From Paenibacillus agricola (GTDB lineage: Bacteria > Bacillota > Bacilli > Paenibacillales > NBRC-103111): DNA of 64,000 nt. A model generated the notes under the pieces. That model was not told the DNA's origin, made no database searches, and worked only from the letters and a program-made list of their open reading frames with translations. The stretch lies in assembly GCF_011440305.1 (NCBI RefSeq), contig NZ_JAAOIW010000023.1:37809-101808 (forward strand), read 5' to 3'. The position numbers and the translations under genes are program-made. Position 1 is the stretch's first letter. Each line of letters opens with the position of its first letter. Of the stretch, positions 18,114-26,889 are shown one piece after another.

Positions 18114-18368
18114 TTAGTCATCGTTGGGCAGATACCAGCCGTGTTCACGATGTCTTGTTTCTGCGTTCGGATGCTCCTTTTCGTATTTTTCATTCGACCG
18201 TCTAACCATTTCGTCGTTTAATCTTTCCATTTCATAGGTTCTGTCGCCGCCACCATCTTTCAGCAATACTAACCTTCTTGTTTCATACTCATCTGCAAGT
18301 TCTTCATCCGACGCTGTGTCAAGCAAGTTTTCGAAACTGCTTTTGAAGAGGTTACCAAATAATCCCAT
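18114..18368 (-). CDS. Conserved small acidic protein of unknown function
   Basis: An 84-residue protein starts at ATG 18368 (MGLFGNLFKSSFENLL...), six bases after GGAGGAG; a longer frame from 18383 has no RBS. It is charged and helical, with SDEELADEYETRR, then GDRTYEMERLNDEMVRRSNEKYE, and ends HREHGWYLPNDD. I recall near-identical small proteins in many Clostridia and Bacillales, all uncharacterised, with the same HREHGWYLPNDD end. No function can be assigned. It is followed by a strong terminator. Confidence 0.7.
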   Translation of the reverse strand: MGLFGNLFKSSFENLLDTASDEELADEYETRRLVLLKDGGGDRTYEMERLNDEMVRRSNEKYEKEHPNAETRHREHGWYLPNDD

Positions 18369-18505
18369 AATATTCTCCTCCATACAGATTTATTTGAGGT
18401 GATTGCGGCGACAACTAAATCATGATGCGACACGTTATAGCTTGAATTGGACAAGACGAGGACAAATCGCTGTATGGAAACGGAATGAGCAAAATATCTC
18501 CTTGC

Positions 18506-18703
18506 CTACACATCGTTCCATACCTCGTCATCAACTGGATTATTCCAAAAGTCCATACTCGTCATGCTTGCTTGTTCGAGATTCTTTAATGTTTCGCGTT
18601 CGCGTTTCATGTTCAAGTATCCAATGAAGTCAAGCACGTCTACTGCATCTTGTTCAGGAATTCGATCAATCATTCGCTTTAATTCATCTCTGTTCACGTT
18701 CAT
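18506..18703 (-). CDS. DUF2281-like small protein (antitoxin-like)
   Basis: A 65-residue protein, start ATG 18703 (MNVNRDELKRMIDRIPEQ...) after AGGTGGTG. The opening DELKRMIDRIPEQDAVDVLDFIGYL matches the amphipathic start of small DUF2281/RelB-like antitoxin-type proteins. The tail (MDFWNNPVDDEVWNDV) is like that of antitoxins that bind a PIN or RelE toxin. No toxin gene follows: the next gene (18114-18368) is not a recognised toxin. It is therefore an orphan antitoxin-like protein or a small regulator. Confidence 0.55.
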   Translation of the reverse strand: MNVNRDELKRMIDRIPEQDAVDVLDFIGYLNMKRERETLKNLEQASMTSMDFWNNPVDDEVWNDV

Positions 18704-18864
18704 CCGCAGCACCACCTTTTCGTTCTGAAACCATTATACCATAGTTAGGATTATCTCATCATTCTATGACCATTCAATCCTCCCGATATATCCTTACCAC
18801 GCACTCCACATGTGTTGTATGCGGGAATATACTTAGTTGGAATTTTGGGATATAGTTTTTAATT

Positions 18865-18870
18865 TATAAT
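18865..18870 (+). promoter_or_regulatory. Possible plus-strand -10 box of the candidate RNA
   Basis: A perfect TATAAT lies on the plus strand at 18865-18870, with a poor TTTTGG-like -35 seventeen bases upstream. It would start transcription near 18877, just before the structured region. This is a weak assignment. Confidence 0.3.
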
Positions 18871-18965
18871 GGTTTTCTCAGCTTTCTTAGCGTTCTTTGT
18901 TCAAAATAGATGAATTAGAACAAGGAGTGCAAGCCATTTCAGATTTGTTTACAACTGTAAATTTC

Positions 18966-19005
18966 ATTAAACAACTTTATTTCAGATTAAACAACCTTAT
19001 TTCAG
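18966..19005. repeat. Tandem 20-bp repeat at the 5' part of the candidate RNA
   Basis: ATTAAACAACTTTATTTCAG (18966-18985) is followed directly by the same sequence with one change (18986-19005). Confidence 0.85.
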
Positions 19006-19656
19006 CTAGCCACTGTCCCTTCCGTAATAGGTGGCTGGGGTGCTTGTTGGGGTTTCGCCGCTCCACTTCCTTTGCTTCAACCAATGCGGCTAATGCCGTG
19101 TGACGCAACCAATAGCCTTTGGGCTACCGTAGTCTGTGCGGTGTAAATCGGGGTCCAATTGTGTTTTGCACCGTCGCGGCAACGTTCCGGCACTCTTTGC
19201 GGCGATTTCGCCGATCAGTTCTATGCGGACTGGCATGACGAGCTTTCATGTTTTTATTGCGTGAAAAGTGGTCGGCAACTAGCAGAGCTGTCTCGGACGC
19301 GGACTCTATACACTGGAACCCATTAAGTCGCGCTGCCCGTTGAAAATGTTTGCAAGGTCGCTTGGCAAACAAGCCGTCTAACAGAAGTCGGCTGGAAGTG
19401 CTTGCAATGCTAGGCGAGTACAAACGGGCGTTTGTGTCCTCAAGCCTTGTGGAATACACGACTATAGCCCCCACTGTTGGGCGGTCGTGTAGGCTGTACA
19501 CTTTTGTGGGTACTTTGGTGCACTCCACGCTGTTAGCCTAGCTTTCACACGTTAATTCCAGCGGGCCAAAGCAAACGACAGCGCTTCGACCAGTGGACGG
19601 TCACCACTGGACTGTAAAAGCATGAACGTTTGTTTGTATTCCTTGGCATAGCTAAA

Positions 19657-19685
19657 AGGGAACCACGAAAGGTTCCCTCTTTTTA
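19657..19685 (+). terminator. Strong plus-strand rho-independent terminator
   Basis: AGGGAACC-acgaaa-GGTTCCCT followed by CTTTTT on the plus strand. No plus-strand protein gene precedes it, so it implies a noncoding transcript from 18.9-19.7 kb. Confidence 0.85.
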
Positions 19686-19793
19686 TCTAGGTTGAATCAT
19701 TATTTAGAAAGTAAACAGGTAGACAGAGTCAACTGTCAGGATGCCACAAGTTGTAGATCAACATCTGGTTTGCTCAAGTCATTTTTACCATTT

Positions 19794-20222
19794 CTAAACT
19801 TTGCTGACTTTTTTGCTGAATAATTTGGAATTCGCTTTATTATATAAACTTATAATAACCTTTACGTCGTCCAGAACAATTTCAACATCCGGATAATAAT
19901 CGTCATTATGAAGATATTCCAAGTGTTTTTTGGAATCCTCTATAATAGTATCAATGCTTTGGCGTATATCCTTGTTTTGTTTGATAAAACCTTCTGAATA
20001 CACTAAGGTTGGAAAGTTATTAACGACAATTAGCAAACCATCTTTCAGTAAACTATGACAGTCATCGAATAGCGGATATTCATCTAGCAGTAACTCGTCA
20101 TATTGTGTTTTGTAATCTTTAAGTAGCTGATGAACCTGTTGGTAAAAAGCACGTTCACTTTCATTTGATACCTTATTTCTATCAAACAATGTAAGAACTG
20201 TATCAAATATATCTTTCAGCAT
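19794..20222 (-). CDS. Hypothetical all-helical protein
   Basis: A 142-residue protein starts at ATG 20222 after GGTGGTTG. It has no signal peptide, membrane segment or recognisable motif. It is predicted all-helical and acidic in the middle (YDELLLDEYPLFDDCHSLLKDGLL, IIEDSKKHLEYLHNDDYYPDVEI) with a basic C-terminus (SKKVSKV). I do not recognise it. It is a single gene between the candidate RNA terminator and the hairpin after the SLH gene. Confidence 0.55.
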   Translation of the reverse strand: MLKDIFDTVLTLFDRNKVSNESERAFYQQVHQLLKDYKTQYDELLLDEYPLFDDCHSLLKDGLLIVVNNFPTLVYSEGFIKQNKDIRQSIDTIIEDSKKHLEYLHNDDYYPDVEIVLDDVKVIISLYNKANSKLFSKKVSKV

Positions 20223-20358
20223 AATACAACCACCCTTATTTCCTAGTATTACTATATATAGTATTATATGTTGCTAAATAAATCATCTATTATTTTTGAG
20301 GCATACACACCACTAAACAACGACAGCAGCAATCGCACCAATTCAAACTGTGTAGTCA

Positions 20359-20397
20359 ATCGAGTAGGAGGGGACTAGCCGTCCCCTCCTACTCGAT
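20359..20397. terminator. Perfect 17-bp hairpin after the SLH gene
   Basis: The 17 bases ATCGAGTAGGAGGGGAC pair perfectly with GTCCCCTCCTACTCGAT across a 5-base loop, immediately after the stop codon at 20399. A T tract is lacking, but the stem is strong enough to end or protect the minus-strand transcript. Confidence 0.6.
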
Positions 20398-20398
20398 C

Positions 20399-21405
20399 TT
20401 AATATCTTATGTGGATGGAAATATCTTTGTACAATTTAGTGGATGGTTCTACGGAAAGAGAGTATTTCCCTGCAATTAGTGTACTATTTTGACGAGTCTT
20501 AATGGCACCATTTAGTGTGTCAGCAAAAGAGTCATCGACTGGAATGCCGGCAGCTTGCATGACTTTAACCATCAATTCAAGTGTTGCTGTATCTTTTCCA
20601 GTACCTGTCGAAATCATTTCAACCCCTATCATTTTTGGATTGGATTCCAATTTAACTAATCCAATCTTTTTATCCACCGACAATACGACGACTGCATCCT
20701 TTTCAACCCGTACAGTTAGACCGTTATCTTCTGCAACTTTGGTTACAGCATCCTTGATTTCAGCAATACGTGGTAACAAGTCTGTAGTTGGCAGACTAGG
20801 CAGTGCAGTTGTAGGAGTAGGTGCTGTAGGTCTAGGTTTAATGCTACTTAAGCCTTTGTCTTTCAAGTTCTTAACAAATGGATTGCTTCGGCACGAGTCA
20901 AGCTGTCTGCACCTTTGTAGCCTTCGATAGTAGCGGAATCTTTACCTGAAGAATATCCTTTAGCCAACAAGTACTGGATGGCATCTCCACTTGTAAAATT
21001 GTAACCTACAGAACCGACAATGATTTCAGCAACCTTTTGACGATTAATCGCTTCGTTACGAATCGCGGCATCAGCAAAGCCGTTCATGGGGTAGTTTTGC
21101 TGTTTAGCGAAATCGTAAATAGCGTCTGCCCAGTGGTTCATTTTGTTGTTAGGAACGGGCTTAATACCATACGCTTTGGAAAACATGCCGAGGAACTCAG
21201 CTTCAGTAATTTGTTTGTCGGGAAGGAAAGAACCATCTGGGTAACCGTCGACCACTTCATTTTCTTGGGCCCACTTAATTGTGCTTTCTGCCCAGTGATT
21301 GCTGGTGTCCGTCAATGGGACTGCTGCCGCGTACATCAGTATGATGGTAGACAGCATGGTGCAAGTAACAACTACACTTGCAAACCATTTTGTAGATTTC
21401 TTCAA
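20399..21405 (-). pseudogene. S-layer-homology (SLH) surface protein with frameshift
   Basis: Two overlapping frames form one gene. The first (21405-20863) has a signal peptide (KKSTKWFASVVVTCTMLSTIILMYAAA) and SLH repeats (NHWAESTIKWAQENEVVDGY...FLPDKQITEAEFL; MNHWADAIYDFAK; a third ending SLTRAEAI). The second continues FVKNLKDKGLSSIKPRP..., a Pro/Thr linker and a C-terminal domain. The SLH consensus 'LTRAEAIQFVKNL' is broken at 20879-20880, where the Gln codon has lost one base. Repair gives a protein of about 335 residues anchored to secondary wall polymer through SLH. It may be decayed, or a sequencing error may be responsible. The C-terminal domain (SVDKKIGLVKLESNPKMIGV...) is not recognised. 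Confidence 0.7.
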
Positions 21406-21639
21406 GCGTCTTCCTCCTCGTAGTCGTACTAATGATAACCCTATGTATAGTAAAATTTACCTATGAAATATTATCCTGTTTTCGAGGCATTATTACCTGA
21501 GCAACTGTACAACGCTGTGCTGGTAAGGGGATTATTCACTATGAATTCGACATACCCCATTGGCAGTGTAGCCGTAAGCAGTGCCAGTGTGAGATAGGTT
21601 ATTTTGAAGAATATAGGCTTGCCTCCTTTTTCAAAACAG

Positions 21640-22351
21640 TTTAGCGCGGAGAAAGGCGTTGTGTCAGTGTAATTTCACGTGGTTTAACAGCGTTTAACCA
21701 TGCTTCGGGCTTAGCGTCCGGTGAGACTCAGCGGCTTAGGGTGGTGTACGCCATGGGCTGGATGTTTGAGGTCGGGGAAGGTACAGCGCACGTTTTGGCG
21801 CGTGTGGCTCAGCGTTTGGAAGCAGAGGAAGCCTACACAGGAACAGCAGTAGTGGTGCGGCAGGGTGCAGTCGGCGGGCAGTGGAAGATTCTGTGTATAC
21901 ACGTTTCACGTGCCATGTAGCGTTGCGCTTGGTTTTGCTTGGAAGGGTACCCAAGTCCTACAAAGCGAGAGGGCGTCTTGTCGGTAAGGTTGCAGAGGTA
22001 TACGGTTGATTTTGATCAGTTGGTTCCAGTTGGCGTTTGAATTGGCGTGTCGTCCCTTGGTGCTAACCTTCTCACGGCGCAGGCCAATGCACCGGCACGT
22101 GTTGCCCATTTGGTCAGAGAGCGCGGCTGGGGGCTGTAGCGGCAGTTTGGGGGTGTACAGATGGTTGGGCGGCGCAAGGTTTACTGGCGGCATTGCACAA
22201 CGGGTCGGCAGTAGGGTTGGATGCCACCAGTGCCACTGTTGTGGTACTTAGTGCCACCCCTACCGCAACGCCGCGGCGTTCTTGTCCGCAAGGGCGAGCT
22301 GGGGTTCGGGTCTCTCCGGAACTGCCACCCCGGTGAGTGCGGTGGCAGTTC
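21640..22351. ncRNA. Second candidate structured, gene-free region
   Basis: Bases 21406-22398 carry no believable protein gene; all frames give low-complexity Pro/Thr/His-rich shadows. The part 21640-22351 is G+C-rich against an AT-rich background and has many hairpins: TGGTT-AAC/GTT-AACCA at 21680-21700, CTTGG/CCAAG at 21938-21955, GTGGTAC/GTGCCAC at 22241-22257, AACGCC/GGCGTT at 22267-22280, CTTG/CAAG at 22281-22292, and a perfect 11-bp stem GAACTGCCACC/GGTGGCAGTTC at 22319-22351. No terminator T tract shows the strand. It could be a large RNA like the one at 18.9-19.7 kb, or a foreign GC-rich relic. Confidence 0.45.
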
Positions 22352-22398
22352 GTTATGAGTTCTGGTATAACATTTCCCGTCCATGATCTATCCACCAA

Positions 22399-24941
22399 TT
22401 ACAAAGCGTTTTTTAATGCATCAAAATGACGAATCAACCACTCGAAGTGTTGCTCGTATAATTCCGTATTGTGTATATCCGCCTCAATAGAATATAGAAT
22501 TCGTTTTGCGGTACTTTTGTCTCGGCTGGTATACCACTCGAGAGAGAACCCACAGGTGTTTTCAATTTCTTCTTTATTTGATTCGAGCCGAGCAAAATCC
22601 TCTGGGCGATAAACGTAAATCCCAATACGCAGAATTTTCTTTCTAACAAGCTGAAAAAACAAGTGGTAGTCTCGGCTATCAACCGTTACGTCATACCAGT
22701 CGACATAGGATGGCTTCCGGGAAGCAATATCCTCTTCACGCCCATGATCACGGCAATACTGAACAAAGCGTGTCCAAAAATCTTTCCGAAGATAATGCCT
22801 TTCGGACAATTCCTTTGAAGTCGCTGCTGTGGTCTCTGTTAGCTCGGTAACCCCTGGAACGGGCAATTCGGGAGTGTCCAAGCGTTTATCCTTGACAAAG
22901 GATATATGAAGCAAGTCCATCATCTGTTTGTCCTCAAATTTAATGCACCAGCGTAACTCCAAAAAACGTAGCAGAGCAAGACCGCGGTTCAAAATATTCT
23001 CAGCTGTCCAATTCTGCTTTTTCGCTACTTCTATTTCCGAATGAGAGCCATTTTCGTAGCCTCTGCGCCCTGCCGCAGAGGAGCTTTTTTTATCTGGAAA
23101 ACTGTCGTTTTGCAAACTGGAATTAATGCTTTGCGCCAGAGGAAGTAGATTTCCTAGCGATACGGACAGCAGTTTTATTTCGTTGTCCGTGTATTGCCGG
23201 AACTGGTTGCGCCAATACCATTTCGTAGGCGTCTGAGGCAAAATATGCTCTATTGTTATTTTGTCTTTATCAACCTTTGTAAAGAGATTCCAGTCAACCT
23301 TTTGCAGGTTGTTCTGCGTGGCTTTGTCGTACTCATATTCATAAAGAAAATAGCGCAAATCACGCCAGCCATAAAAGCCCTCGCCTGAAACAAACCGCCG
23401 ATCCGTGCGTGCAATAAAATTAGTGATGATTGATGACATGTCTTTATCAACAGTATTATTGATATCCTGGGTAACCTCAGCAAGGGAAGTAATCCCACTT
23501 AAAACTTCTCTTGATTTGTTATAGTAGTCACTGCTTTTATAACTTGCCTGAAACCCGCCCATTCTGAACGCTAGAAATATATACCGTTCTATAGTTTGAA
23601 AAAGGCTTATACGGTCTGCTGCAGATGTGCTTTCCATTGAAGCGAGCGTGACGGCAACAAGTGGACGGAAATATCCAATTCCAATTCGATTGAGTTTATC
23701 AATCCACACTTTTTCTCCGTCGGTTAATGTGGTGCTGTCATTTGGAAAGAAGCTGTAATACCAATGTTCTGCCAGAGTCTTGAGGCTGTTAACATAATCG
23801 CTAATCTCTTTTGGCGCAAGACGACTGACTATAATTACTTCTGGCTCAGTCGTCTGGACTACTTCTTCATCTTCATGCTCCTGCTCAAAACCGGGTAATG
23901 GTTCGTCTATCTCCTCAGCCAGAGTCATGGTTTGCTTTTCGAAGATGTTTTTTGCTGAGAACTTACTAAGCAAAAATCGAATGTAGTCATCACCTTTTTT
24001 ACGTGAATATTGGAAATATGTAATCCAGTGAGCGCGCAGAAAATCATCATCGGACAAAGGAGCATTTTGATTGCGACCAAGTTGATAGTAAATTCTTTCC
24101 ACGAATCGTTGATATTTTTCCGCAACTGCTCTTTGTCAGTATTGTCAAGCTGATGATCTTCGAAAAGCGTTGTAAGATAAATCAACCGGTTTTTGAGTAG
24201 TTCTAGGTTTGTCAGTTTTTTGCCACGATTATTCATGGTTTCAAATGCCACAAATACATCATAATCATCTTCGATTTCGTGGATATTGAACATAAGCCTT
24301 AATGTAAGTTTTTTGTAAACACGTTCAATACCCCTAAACCCTTCACTGATATATAGCTGCTGTAGGTTTTCGGAAAAGAAGGTTTTTGCGTATTTCAGAT
24401 TCTTTGTATAATAAGTTTCAAACACATAACCGCCAAAAGGTTCCTCAAACACTTTATATTTCAAGTAATCCGCGCTCGGATTATCGGTTTCATATCCGAA
24501 CAAATAGGTAGTGACGAGATTCTGCGGCGGACGTTTTCTAAGGACATATTTAGCCTTTATATCTTTTAAGGACTCGTAGCCGATAAATATTTCCTCATCT
24601 GTTTTTTTGGCGTTTTCCGGAAGCCTTTGAACGAATGTTACAAGCTCATTCATAAGAATAGAAAATGTGGTCAATCGTTGTTGCCCGTCCACAACATGAA
24701 AAGCTGTAAAGCCAATGTCTAAAAGCCATGCATCATCTTTCCATGTTCGCGTTTCCATTTGGCTGACAGCCTTCAAAGAGAGCAAACCGGTATAGTGGTA
24801 CCTATCCTCATGTAGATTCATCAAATCATCCCAAAAATCAACAAGCTGCTCATGCTTCCATGCATAACCGCGCTGGTAATCAGGTATACGAAAAAGTTTA
24901 TTTTGAAACAGCACAGAAAGCGGCTGTAATTCGTTAGCCAT
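22399..24941 (-). pseudogene. gmrSD: GmrSD-like type IV restriction protein (DUF262-DUF1524), frameshifted
   Basis: Two frames form one protein of about 845 residues. The N-terminal half (start ATG 24941, after GGGGG) is DUF262/GmrS: FRIPDYQRGYAWK, then FHVVDGQQRLTTFSILM, the nucleotide-binding DGQQR motif. The C-terminal half is GmrD/DUF1524 with the His-Me finger: [15 protein letters not shown], then [12 protein letters not shown]. Such enzymes cleave phage DNA carrying modified (e.g. glucosylated) cytosines, using NTP hydrolysis. At about 24100 the frame breaks. Adding one A in AAAGAATTTAC would read [16 protein letters not shown] and restore the family sequence. So the gene is either inactive or miscalled. 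The product carries extra C-terminal sequence (DUF-like, residues 640-845). Confidence 0.8.
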
Positions 24942-24977
24942 TACTGTAAACCCCCTACCCAAATTCTGTTAACCGCG

Positions 24978-25128
24978 CTAATAATCTTTTCCAATACGAC
25001 GGATATTTTCTTCAATGATTTTTTCAAATCGAAGTAAAGCTTTTGCATTTTCACTTAATCTCCGTGACAATTTTGTTGTAGTCGTTTGTATTGAACAGCA
25101 ATGTAGCATAGTTTTTGAAATTCGACAT
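24978..25128 (-). pseudogene. Remnant of a small gene upstream of gmrSD
   Basis: ATG 25128 begins MSNFKNYATLLFNTNDYNK, continues IVTEI, and then stops after one codon. One base away the frame continues SENAKALLRFEKIIEENIRR and ends IGKDY at 24978. Removing one A from ATTAAGTG would join them into about 50 residues. It may be a small partner or the end of a longer lost gene. The family is not recognised. Support is limited to coding-like composition. Confidence 0.3.
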
Positions 25129-25207
25129 ATTCCATACATTTCCTGCTTTATTTGGTATTTGAATCTACAACTCTATTCCTCTACGCCATAAGATTCACAA
25201 ATAAATA

Positions 25208-25230
25208 GGGCGTGCTTTTATGCACAGCCC
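25208..25230 (-). terminator. Rho-independent terminator
   Basis: On the minus strand GGGCTGTGC-ataaaa-GCACGCCC (one bulged base) is followed by TATTTATTTG. It ends transcription of the long conjugation-associated gene series after 25301. Confidence 0.6.
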
Positions 25231-25300
25231 ATACAATATTCCTTCAATGTTTTTACTTGTAACAAACCGTCAACTCAATCCGTTTATCCTCCCGTATAAC

Positions 25301-26029
25301 CTATGCCTTGACCCATTCCATACTTTTCTCATTCCATTTGTAAAACAATTCAGAAAGCGGCGAATTTAACTCGCTTTCTAAAACAACTCTAACTTTAAAA
25401 TCTACCAGCAGTTCCTCAATCGGCTTCAGCCAATTTATATTCTCAGTGAGAACAATGATTCGCCGCTGCTGATTTGGCTTCCTAAATCGCCATTCTTGCT
25501 GGATTTCCCGTGTGTTTTCTTTGACGACCAAGATATCAATAGGCTCCGCCATCTCTATGGTGCCAACAAAAGGTTGGCCAGAACAATAGATGGCAGGCTT
25601 ATTTGAAATAAACTTGCTAAATAATTTAAAAAAAGCAAATCGCTGCAACACTTCAGCCGTTTTATAGTCCATCCAGTAGTTGACTTCATCAACCATATCG
25701 AAATATTTCAAGCTGGATAACCCCAATGTGTAAAAATACCAGGTTTGCCTGGCAGCCCCCCCTGATTCGGCTTTGCCGATTTGAATAATCGGATGCTCCA
25801 ACACCTTTTTATCCCGTATGAGTTGATTTATCATCCCCTTATCGCCTTTTAGAAAAATCTTTCTATATTGAGCACTTCCAATAAACCTCATATCTCGTAA
25901 TGGTTTAAGGACTTCAAGCTCTTTTTTTGAGAATTTCACTTTCAAGCTGCTGGCTATTTCACTTGACTCGATCACCTTATATTGAGTTTCCCATTTATAA
26001 TTTTCTGTTGAGAACGGAGAAATTGGCAT
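25301..26029 (-). CDS. Replication-relaxation-like winged-helix protein
   Basis: A 242-residue protein starts at ATG 26029 after AAGGGGAG. The N-terminal half looks like a winged helix (FSKKELEVLKPLRDMRFIGSAQYRKIFLKGD..., then IIQIGKAESGGAARQTWYFYTLGLSSLKYF). The C-terminal half is alpha/beta and nuclease-like in strand pattern (AEPIDILVVKENTREIQQEWRFRK, RRIIVLTENINWLKPIEELL). The layout resembles the replication-relaxation family, like the 29265-30290 protein, but the similarity is weaker here. It is the last gene of the minus-strand series before a terminator, 12 bases after the S1 gene. A role in DNA processing before transfer is a guess. Confidence 0.5.
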   Translation of the reverse strand: MPISPFSTENYKWETQYKVIESSEIASSLKVKFSKKELEVLKPLRDMRFIGSAQYRKIFLKGDKGMINQLIRDKKVLEHPIIQIGKAESGGAARQTWYFYTLGLSSLKYFDMVDEVNYWMDYKTAEVLQRFAFFKLFSKFISNKPAIYCSGQPFVGTIEMAEPIDILVVKENTREIQQEWRFRKPNQQRRIIVLTENINWLKPIEELLVDFKVRVVLESELNSPLSELFYKWNEKSMEWVKA

Positions 26030-26041
26030 ATGCTGCTCCCC

Positions 26042-26872
26042 TTAAATCTTTTGAGAGATTTTACCGTACATTTTTTGTTTTTTTTCGTCAATAGTAACGA
26101 TCGTTATAGCAACTCGGTCATGCTTGGAGACCTTGCCTATTTTCATGTGCCTGCAGAGGATATCAACACCGGATTCCAGGTTGACGAAAACCCCGTACTC
26201 CACAACGCCAGTCACTGTGCCAACACGAGTCTGTCCTTTTTGATAGCGTGTAAGGCAATCCGGGTAAGGGTTTTTCATAGTCGCTTTATGGCTGACTTTC
26301 ACATGTTTCTTTTCTTTATCCAATTCTACTATTTTAACGCTTAGATGATCGCCAACGTTGTACTTTTCCTCCAATACGTCTATCCATTCATAGCTTAATT
26401 CATCTGCCTTTAAAGCCACTTCTATACCGCCAATATCTACTTTAATCCTATTAATATTCACATCTCGTACAACTGCATATAGCTGCTGGTCCAACTCCAT
26501 ACGGTTCCATGTCATGGAAGCCATCTGTTCAAGTGCAGCTTGGCGGGATCCAGTAAATATATTAGCACTTCGGTCATAATTGATTACTTTGAAAGCGATC
26601 CGCCTCCCGAGGTATTGCTTAAGCTGCTCTTCTTTTTCTACACCAGATAACTTAAGAGGGATCATGCCGCGGATCGTGCCATATTGGATCAACCCAACGA
26701 TTTCTTTGCCTTCTTTGTCTATGCCTATAAGTTCAGCTTGTAGTATCGTTTGGTTTTGTACAGCTGTGTAAACCTCCTGCCAGTGCTCATCAATTGGATT
26801 TCGCTTAATTTTACTTTCATCGAATCCCTCAACCGTATTTTTCAAATATTCAGGTGTTTTTAATTCTTCCAT
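26042..26872 (-). CDS. S1-domain RNA-binding protein in the transfer operon
   Basis: A 276-residue protein, start ATG 26872, eight bases after GGGGG. Residues 185-275 contain a clear S1/OB domain: GQTRVGTVTGVVEYGVFVNLESGVDILCRHMKIGKV (G.V..V..YG.FV.L..G..G pattern). Two weaker OB-like repeats precede it (LQAELIGIDKEGKEIVGLIQYGTIRGMIPL; LYAVVRDVNINRIKVDIGGIEVALKADEL). S1 proteins bind single-stranded RNA. In this position, between the coupling ATPase and a DNA-binding protein, it may regulate translation of transfer genes or bind transferred nucleic acid. That is inference. Confidence 0.7.
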   Translation of the reverse strand: MEELKTPEYLKNTVEGFDESKIKRNPIDEHWQEVYTAVQNQTILQAELIGIDKEGKEIVGLIQYGTIRGMIPLKLSGVEKEEQLKQYLGRRIAFKVINYDRSANIFTGSRQAALEQMASMTWNRMELDQQLYAVVRDVNINRIKVDIGGIEVALKADELSYEWIDVLEEKYNVGDHLSVKIVELDKEKKHVKVSHKATMKNPYPDCLTRYQKGQTRVGTVTGVVEYGVFVNLESGVDILCRHMKIGKVSKHDRVAITIVTIDEKKQKMYGKISQKI

Positions 26873-26889
26873 CACTTTTGCCCCCTAAG

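Larger units (their letters stand above)
18877..19686 (+). ncRNA. Candidate large structured noncoding RNA (about 0.8 kb)
   Basis: There is no plausible protein gene from 18716 to 19793. The segment is more G+C-rich than its surroundings and packed with stable hairpins: AGCCAC/GTGGCT near 19008-19038, CGGC/GCCG at 19087-19098, TAGCC/GGCTA at 19113-19126, a 10-bp stem at 19347-19371, ACAAAC/GTTTGT at 19420-19435, a three-tier nested hairpin at 19443-19495 (AGCCT/AGGCT outside ACACGAC/GTCGTGT outside GCCC/GGGC), and CCAGTGG/CCACTGG at 19590-19610. A plus-strand terminator ends it at 19685. The size and ornate fold recall large RNAs such as ROOL, GOLLD and OLE, but I could not match any of them. 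The start is inferred from the TATAAT at 18865. Confidence 0.6.

Noticed and set aside
18506..18703. A toxin-antitoxin pair starting with the DUF2281-like gene
   Set aside because: The downstream gene at 18114-18368 is a conserved small protein not known as a toxin, and no other toxin-like frame is adjacent.
19124..19528. Open frame of 134 residues on the minus strand inside the structured region
   Set aside because: It has no RBS, the translation is Arg/Ser/Thr-rich without any family pattern, and it runs antisense to a region rich in nested hairpins that ends in a plus-strand terminator.
22281..22340. T-arm-like sequence (GGTTCGGGTC) suggesting a tRNA
   Set aside because: No acceptor stem, D arm or anticodon arm fits around it. 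It is better explained as part of the structured region.
21711..22398. Several overlapping minus-strand open frames
   Set aside because: All are Pro/His/Thr/Ala-rich with no RBS and appear in parallel frames, as expected from G+C-rich noncoding DNA.
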